Assembly: GCF_041296385.1 (NCBI RefSeq)
Contig: NW_027184065.1
Location: forward strand, 620,001-684,000
DNA: 64,000 bases
Reading direction: 5' to 3'
Source: Aphelocoma coerulescens
Lineage: Eukaryota > Chordata > Aves > Passeriformes > Corvidae
Position 1 is the stretch's first letter; each line of letters begins with the position of its first letter. Made by a program: the position numbers and the translations under genes. This document shows positions 57,061 to 64,000 of this stretch, in pieces. The notes under the pieces were generated by a model. The model saw nothing but the letters and a program-made list of their open reading frames with translations, ran no database searches and was not told where the DNA came from.

Positions 57061-60000
57061 GTAAGAATGATGCATGGTCGGCAGTCGTGGTACGAGCAGA
57101 AACATTTCTTGCAATCGCCTCTAGCTTTTAGAGTAGTTTCACTTTCCGGTTTGAATAGTGTGAGCCTGGAAAGCCAATAGTCTAAATGTTCAGATGTCTG
57201 CTACCCTATAGTAGACATGAACTCAAGTCTCTCATAGAAACATGAGGTTTTTTCCTTAAGCCAAGTGCTGGGAGGGGAATTTCTTCTGCAAATCTACTGT
57301 GCTTCTGCTGCTTGTTCCATTTTAGAAAGTTTCCTCCCTTAGCCCTGCCTTGATTGAATAGTCCTTTCTCTTCTAACTAGAAGCTCCAGGTTTTAATCTT
57401 ACAAGTTGTCTTTGTTTTCTTTGTCCACAGACAGGAGTCCCTGCTCTCCCAGAGCCCTGTTGATCATCAGAACCTGCTTGTGGCTGAGAATGCAGATGGC
57501 CACGAAAGGCCTAGAAGTAAAAACTGGAGCAAGGTTGTATGCAAGAAGATTTTCCCAGAGAAAAGCATCCTAGGAGCAGCAAGTGTCCTGGAGGTGCCAG
57601 TTGCCAGTATATCACTCCTAGGATGCTGTGGCGCTGCCAAATTTGAAGAGGCTCAGAGAGCTGCCAGACATGATCCTCCAGCTGGAAAGGCAGATGTTGG
57701 GAGCTCCAGGGAATTCCCTGACGTCAGCAGTGGAGGAGCAGGATGAGGAAGATGTCCACGCTTGGGCTACTTGTGGCAAGAGTGTCCGAGGCTCCCAGTG
57801 CCTCCGTGAGAGCGGCAGGACTGGAGACGGAGGAAGGCCTTTGGACAGGTGCAAGGTAAGAATGATGCATGGTCCCCAGTTGTGGTGAGTACAGAAACAT
57901 TTCTTCCAAGCATCTCTAGCTTTTGAAATAGTTTGACATTCCGGTTTGAATTGCGTGAGCCTGGAAAGCCAGTAGTCTAAATGTTCAGATGTCTGCTATC
58001 CAATAGTAGACATGAACTCAAGTCTCTCATAGAAACATCAGACTTTTTCCTTAAGCCAAGTGCTGGGAGGGGAATTTCTTCTGCAAAACTACTGTGCTTC
58101 TGCTGCTTGTTCCATTTTAGAAAGTTTCCTGCTTTGGCCCTGCCTTGATTGAATAGTCCTTTCTCTTCTATCTAGAAGCTCCAGGTTTTCTTCTTACAAG
58201 TTGTCTTTGTTTTCTTTGTCCACAGACAGGAGTCCCTGCTCTCCCAGAGCCCTGTTGATCATCAGAAGCTGCTCGTGGCCGCGGATGCACATGGCCACGA
58301 AAGACCTAGAAGTAAAATCTGGAGCAAGGTCGTATGCAAGAAGATTTTCCCAGAGAAAAGCATCCTAGGAGCAGCAAGTGTCCTGGAGGTGCCAGTTGCC
58401 AGTATATGACTCCTAGGATGCTGTGGCGCAGCCAAAGATGAAGAGGCTCAGAGAGCTGCCAGACACGATCCTCGAGCAGGAAAGGCAGATGTTGGGAGCT
58501 CCAGGGAATTCCCTGATGTCAGCAGTGGCGGAGCAGGATGAGGAAGATGTCCAAGCTTGGGCTACTTCTGGCAAGAGCCTCCATCCTTGCCCTTGCCTGA
58601 GTGAGAGTTGCCGGAGCGCAGACGGAGGAAGGCCTTTGGACAGGTGCAAGGTAAGAATGATGCATGGTCGGCAGTCGTGGTGTAAACAGAAACATTTCTT
58701 GCAATCATCCCTACTGTTAGAGTAGTTTCACTTTCCGGTTTGAATAGCGTGAGCATGGAAAGCCAATAGTCTAAATGTTCAGATGTCTGGTACCCAATAG
58801 TAGACATGAACTCAAATCTCTCATAGAAACATCAGGCTTTTTCCTTAAGCCAAGTGCTGGGAGGGGAATTTCTTCTGCAAAACTACTGTGCTTCTGCTGC
58901 TTGTTCCATTTTAGAAAGTTTCCTCCCTTGGCCCTGCCTTGATTGAATAGTCCTTTTTTTTCTAACTAGAAGCTCCAGGTTTTCTTCTTACAAGTTGTCT
59001 TTGTTTTCTTTGTCCACAGACAGGAGTCCCTGCTCTCCCAGAGCCATGTCGATCATCAGAAGCTGCTTGTGGCTGAGAATGCAGATGGCCACGAAAGGAC
59101 TAGGAGTAAAAACTGGAGCAAGGACGTGTGCAAGAAGATTTTCCCAGAGGAAAGCATCCTAGGAGCAGCAAGTGTCCTGGAGGTGCCAGTTGCCAGTATA
59201 TGACTCCTAGGATGCTGTGGCGCTGCCAAAGGCAAAGAGGCTCAGAGAGCTGCCAGACACGATCCTCGAGCAGGAAAGGCAGATGTTGGGAGCACCAGGG
59301 AATTCCCTGACGTCAGCAGTGGAGGAGCAGGATGAGGAAGATGTCCACGCTTGGGCTACTTGTGGCAAGAGTGTCCAAGGCTCCCAGTGCCTCCGTGGGA
59401 GCTGCAGGACTGGTGACGGAGGACAACCATTGGGCAGGACTGGCTGCTCCCTCAGAGCCGTGGCTCTCAGCAGAACTGTCTCATTGCTGAGGATGCACCT
59501 GTCCAGGAAGAGCATTGCAGAGGAGTAGGAGTCCAGCTCATTGCAGTAAGGGAATGGCTGAGGGATGTTTCCCAGGAGCAACTTTGCTGGAGGTGCCAGT
59601 TCCAGTCCGTGGCTCGCAGGATGCTGCAGCACTGCCATAGGAGAAGGGGTTTTGCATGGTGCTAGAGAAGGTCCTCGAGCAGCAAAGGCAGGTGTTTGCA
59701 GCTCCAGGGAATACCCTGACGTCAGCAGTGGAGTAGCAGGATGAGGAAGATGTCCACGCTTGGGCTACTTGTGGCAAGAGCCTCCATCCCTGCCCTTGCC
59801 TGGGTGAGAGTTGCCGGAGCGCAGATGGAGGAAGGCCTTTGGACAGGTGCAAGGTAAGAATGATGGATGGTCGGCAGTCGTGGTGTAAACAGGAACATTT
59901 CTTGCAATCATCCCTTCTGTTAGAATAGTTTCACTTTCCGGTTTGAATAGCGTGAGCCTGGAAAGCCAATAGTCTAAATGTTCAGATGTCTGGTACCCAG

Positions 60001-63000
60001 TAGTAGACATGAACTCAAGTCTCTCATAGAAACATGAGGTTTTTTCCTTAAGCCAAGTGCTGGGAAGGGAATTTCTTCTGCAAAACTACTGTGCTTCTGC
60101 TGCTTGTTCCATTTTAGAAAGTTTCCTCCCTTGGCCCTGCCTTGTTTGAATAGTCCTTTCTCTTCTAACTAGAAGCTCCAGGTTTTCTTCTTACAAGTTG
60201 TCTTTGTTTTCTTTGTCCACAGACAGGAGTCCCTGCTCTCCCAGAGCCATGTCGATCATCAGAACCTGCTTGTGGCTGAGAATGCAGATGGCCACGAAAG
60301 GCCTAGAAGTAAAAACTGGAGCAATGTGGTGTCCAAGAAGATTTTCCCAGAGAAAAGCATCCTAGGAGCGGCAAGTGTCCTGTAGCTGCCAGTTTGCAGT
60401 ATATGACTCTCAGGATGCTGTGGCGCTGCCAAAGGCGAAGAGGATCAGAGAGCTGCCAGACACGATCCTCCAGCAGGAAAGGCAGATTTTAGGAGCTCCA
60501 GGGAATTCCCTGATGTCAGCAGTGGAGGAGCAGGATGAGGAAGATCTCGACGCTTGGGCTACTTGTGGCAAGAGTGTCCAAGGCTCCCAGTGCCTCCGTG
60601 GGAGCTGCAGGACTGGTGACGGAGGAAGGCCTTTGGGCAGGACTGGCTGCTCCCTCAGAGCCGTGGCTCTCAGCAGAACCGTCTCATTGCTGAGGATGCA
60701 CCTATCCAGGAAGAGCCTTGCAAAGGTGTAGGAGTCCAGCTCATTGCAGTAAGGGAATGGCTGAAGGATGTTTCCCAGGAGCAACTATGCTGAAGGTGCC
60801 AGTTCCAGTCCATGGCTCGCAGGATGCTGCAGCCCTGCCATAGGAGAAGGCATTTGGCATGGTGCTAGAGAAGATCCTCGAGCAGCAAAGGCAAGTGTTT
60901 GCAGCTCCAGGGAATTCCTAGATGTCAGCAGTGGAAGATCAGGATGAGGAATATCTCCAGGCTTGGGCTACTTGTGGCAAGAGCCTCCATCCCTGCCCGA
61001 GCTTGGGTGAGAGTTGCCAGAGCGCAGACGGAGGAAGGCCTTTGGACAGGTGCAAGGTAAGAATGATGCATGGTCGGCAGTCGTGGTGTGAGCAGAAACA
61101 TTTCTTGCAATCGCCTCTAGCTTTTAGAGTAGTTTCACTTTCCGGTTTGAATAGTGTGAGCCTGGAAAGCCAATAGTCTAAATGTTCAGATGTCTGCTAC
61201 CCTATAGTAGACATGAACTCAAGTCTCTCATAGAAACATGAGGTTTTTTCCTTAAGCCAAGTGCTGGGAGGGGAATTTCTTCTGCAAATCTACTGTGCTT
61301 CTGCTGCTTGTTCCATTTTAGAAAGTTTCCTCCCTTGGCCCTGCCTTGATTGAATAGTCCTTTCTCTTCTAACTAGAAGCTCCAGGTTTTAATCTTACAA
61401 GTTGTCTTTGTTTTCTTTGTCCACAGACAGGAGTCCCTGCTCTCCCAGAGCCCTGTTGATCATCAGAACCTGCTTGTGGCTGAGAATGCAGATGGCCACG
61501 AAAGGCCTAGAAGTAAAAACTGGAGCAAGGTTGTATGCAAGAAGATTTTCCCAGAGAAAAGCATCCTAGGAGCAGCAAGTGTCCTGGAGGTGCCAGTTGC
61601 CAGTATATCACTCCTAGGATGCTGTGGCGCTGCCAAATTTGAAGAGGCTCAGAGAGCTGCCAGACATGATCCTCCAGCTGGAAAGGCAGATGTTGGGAGC
61701 TCCAGGGAATTCCCTGACGTCAGCAGTGGAGGAGCAGGATGAGGAAGATGTCCACGCTTGGGCTACTTGTGGCAAGAGTGTCCGAGGCTCCCAGTGCCTC
61801 CGTGAGAGCGGCAGGACTGGAGACGGAGGAAGGCCTTTGGACAGGTGCAAGGTAAGAATGATGCATGGTCCCCAGTTGTGGTGAGTACAGAAACATTTCT
61901 TCCAAGCATCTCTAGCTTTTGAAATAGTTTGACATTCCGGTTTGAATTGCGTGAGCCTGGAAAGCCAGTAGTCTAAATGTTCAGATGTCTGCTATCCAAT
62001 AGTAGACATGAACTCAAGTCTCTCATAGAAACATCAGACTTTTTCCTTAAGCCAAGTGCTGGGAGGGGAATTTCTTCTGCAAAACTACTGTGCTTCTGCT
62101 GCTTGTTCCATTTTAGAAAGTTTCCTGCTTTGGCCCTGCCTTGATTGAATAGTCCTTTCTCTTCTATCTAGAAGCTCCAGGTTTTCTTCTTACAAGTTGT
62201 CTTTGTTTTCTTTGTCCACAGACAGGAGTCCCTGCTCTCCCAGAGCCCTGTTGATCATCAGAAGCTGCTCGTGGCCGCGGATGCACATGGCCACGAAAGA
62301 CCTAGAAGTAAAATCTGGAGCAAGGTCGTATGCAAGAAGATTTTCCCAGAGAAAAGCATCCTAGGAGCAGCAAGTGTCCTGGAGGTGCCAGTTGCCAGTA
62401 TATGACTCCTAGGATGCTGTGGCGCAGCCAAAGATGAAGAGGCTCACAGAGCTGCCAGACACGATCCTCGAGCAGGAAAGGCAGATGTTGGGAGCTCCAG
62501 GGAATTCCCTGATGTCAGCAGTGGCGGAGCAGGATGAGGAAGATGTCCAAGCTTGGGCTACTTCTGGCAAGAGCCTCCATCCTTGCCCTTGCCTGAGTGA
62601 GAGTTGCCGGAGCGCAGACGGAGGAAGGCCTTTGGACAGGTGCAAGGTAAGAATGATGCATGGTCGGCAGTCGTGGTGTAAACAGAAACATTTCTTGCAA
62701 TCATCCCTACTGTTAGAGTAGTTTCACTTTCCGGTTTGAATAGCGTGAGCATGGAAAGCCAATAGTCTAAATGTTCAGATGTCTGGTACCCAATAGTAGA
62801 CATGAACTCAAATCTCTCATAGAAACATCAGGCTTTTTCCTTAAGCCAAGTGCTGGGAGGGGAATTTCTTCTGCAAAACTACTGTGCTTCTGCTGCTTGT
62901 TCCATTTTAGAAAGTTTCCTCCCTTGGCCCTGCCTTGATTGAATAGTCCTTTTTTTTCTAACTAGAAGCTCCAGGTTTTCTTCTTACAAGTTGTCTTTGT

Positions 63001-64000
63001 TTTCTTTGTCCACAGACAGGAGTCCCTGCTCTCCCAGAGCCATGTCGATCATCAGAAGCTGCTTGTGGCTGAGAATGCAGATGGCCACGAAAGGACTAGG
63101 AGTAAAAACTGGAGCAAGGACGTGTCCAAGAAGATTTTCCCAGAGGAAAGCATCCTAGGAGCAGCAAGTGTCCTGGAGGTGCCAGTTGCCAGTATATGAC
63201 TCCTAGGATGCTGTGGCGCTGCCAAAGGCAAAGAGGCTCAGAGAGCTGCCAGACACGATCCTCGAGCAGGAAAGGCAGATGTTGGGAGCACCAGGGAATT
63301 CCCTGACGTCAGCAGTGGAGGAGCAGGATGAGGAAGATGTCCACGCTTGGGCTACTTGTGGCAAGAGTGTCCAAGGCTCCCAGTGCCTCCGTGGGAGCTG
63401 CAGGACTGGTGACGGAGGACAACCATTGGGCAGGACTGGCTGCTCCCTCAGAGCCGTGGCTCTCAGCAGAACCGTCTCATTGCTGAGGATGCACCTGTCC
63501 AGGAAGAGCATTGCAGAGGAGTAGGAGTCCAGCTCATTGCAGTAAGGGAATGGCTGAGGGATGTTTCCCAGGAGCAACTTTGCTGGAGGTGCCAGTTCCA
63601 GTCCGTGGCTCGCAGGATGCTGCAGCACTGCCATAGGAGAAGGGGTTTTGCATGGTGCTAGAGAAGGTCCTCGAGCAGCAAAGGCAGGTGTTTGCAGCTC
63701 CAGGGAATACCCTGACGTCAGCAGTGGAGTAGCAGGATGAGGAAGATGTCCACGCTTGGGCTACTTGTGGCAAGAGCCTCCATCCCTGCCCTTGCCTGGG
63801 TGAGAGTTGCCGGAGCGCAGATGGAGGAAGGCCTTTGGACAGGTGCAAGGTAAGAATGATGCATGGTCGGCAGTCGTGGTGTAAACAGAAACATTTCTTG
63901 CAATCATCCCTTCTGTTAGAATAGTTTCACTTTCCGGTTTGAATAGCGTGAGCCTGGAAAGCCAATAGTCTAAATGTTCAGATGTCTGGTACCCAGTAGT
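57061..64000 (+). repeat. Higher-order repeat, period 3996 bp (two short + two long)
   Basis: 57061-61056 recurs from 61057 to the window end. The open frame at 57480-57746 is identical in translation at 61476-61742, offset by 3996. Both carry TCA where other units have the early TGA. Confidence 0.9.

Larger units (their letters stand above)
27101..64000 (+). repeat. Tandem array of exon-bearing units (about 1203 and 795 bp)
   Basis: At least 36.9 kb, open at the right edge of the window. Each unit contains an exon-like block after TTTGTCCACAG and ends at AAG|GTAAGAATGATG, then a 369-370-base intron-like block. Donor GT positions: 27843, 29047, 29841, 31044, 31838, 32633, 33837, 35040, 36243, 37446, 38649, 39852, 40647, 41851, 43054, 44257, 45460, 46255, 47050, 48253, 49456, 50659, 51454, 52249, 53452, 54655, 55858, 57061, 57856, 58651, 59854, 61057, 61852, 62647, 63850. 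These give 34 complete intervals: 22 long (1203-1204) and 12 short (794-796). Lengths are almost free of indels, which indicates recent amplification or strong homogenisation. Reading frames on both strands reach 143 codons, but none spans a whole exon from a true start. Confidence 0.95.

Noticed and set aside
27101..64000. CRISPR array or bacterial repeat
   Set aside because: Units are hundreds of bases with eukaryotic splice signals and no short repeat-spacer pattern. All context is vertebrate.

Overview
The window looks like a repeat-rich segment of a bird genome, most likely a passerine. Evidence: a PIM1-like kinase of the type reported as expanded in songbirds, CR1 LINE fragments, a class I (gamma-type) endogenous retrovirus (ERV), and vertebrate introns and splice sites. 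Species and chromosome cannot be read from the sequence. Nothing prokaryotic is present.

Layout. 1-4112: a PIM1-like kinase gene on the + strand. Seven phase-consistent exons give a predicted 676-residue protein whose first exon encodes a membrane anchor and a basic, low-complexity extension. 4367-4963 and 20842-21438: two copies of one 597-bp segment, equal in length, that differ mainly inside a 61-codon ORF. 6281-19228: remains of a HYDIN-like gene on the - strand, with five recognisable exons, one frameshift and one stop. A complete provirus (7396-16314) sits in one of its introns. 16.9-18.1 kb: probable older LTRs. 22383-22505: one ZDHHC13/17-like ankyrin exon with a stop. 22.9-24.7 kb: two CpG islands, with an antisense CR1 between them. 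24.96-27.1 kb: AT-rich sequence without recognised genes.

The provirus has LTR-gag-pol-env-LTR order, a tRNA-His primer site, a TTAA target duplication and LTRs that differ at one base in 466. Between pol and env lies a 216-codon reading frame, Cys-rich at its N-terminus and Arg/Lys-rich near its C-terminus, whose ATG overlaps the pol stop (ATGA). I recognise no counterpart for it; it is the best candidate here for an undescribed gene. All seven premature stops in the provirus are TAG or TGA codons one G-to-A step from Trp, which suggests cytidine-deaminase editing.

From 27.1 kb to the end of the window (at least 36.9 kb) runs a tandem array. Every unit carries a strong splice acceptor and donor. 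There are two unit lengths, about 1203 and 795 bp, set by two exon lengths, 834 and 425 bp. Short units occur in patterned positions, giving nested higher-order repeats of about 3996, 5199, 5608 and 6402 bp. No unit has a reading frame open through its whole exon, so the array may be the exon block of a noncoding RNA, a decayed gene, or a satellite that captured an exon.
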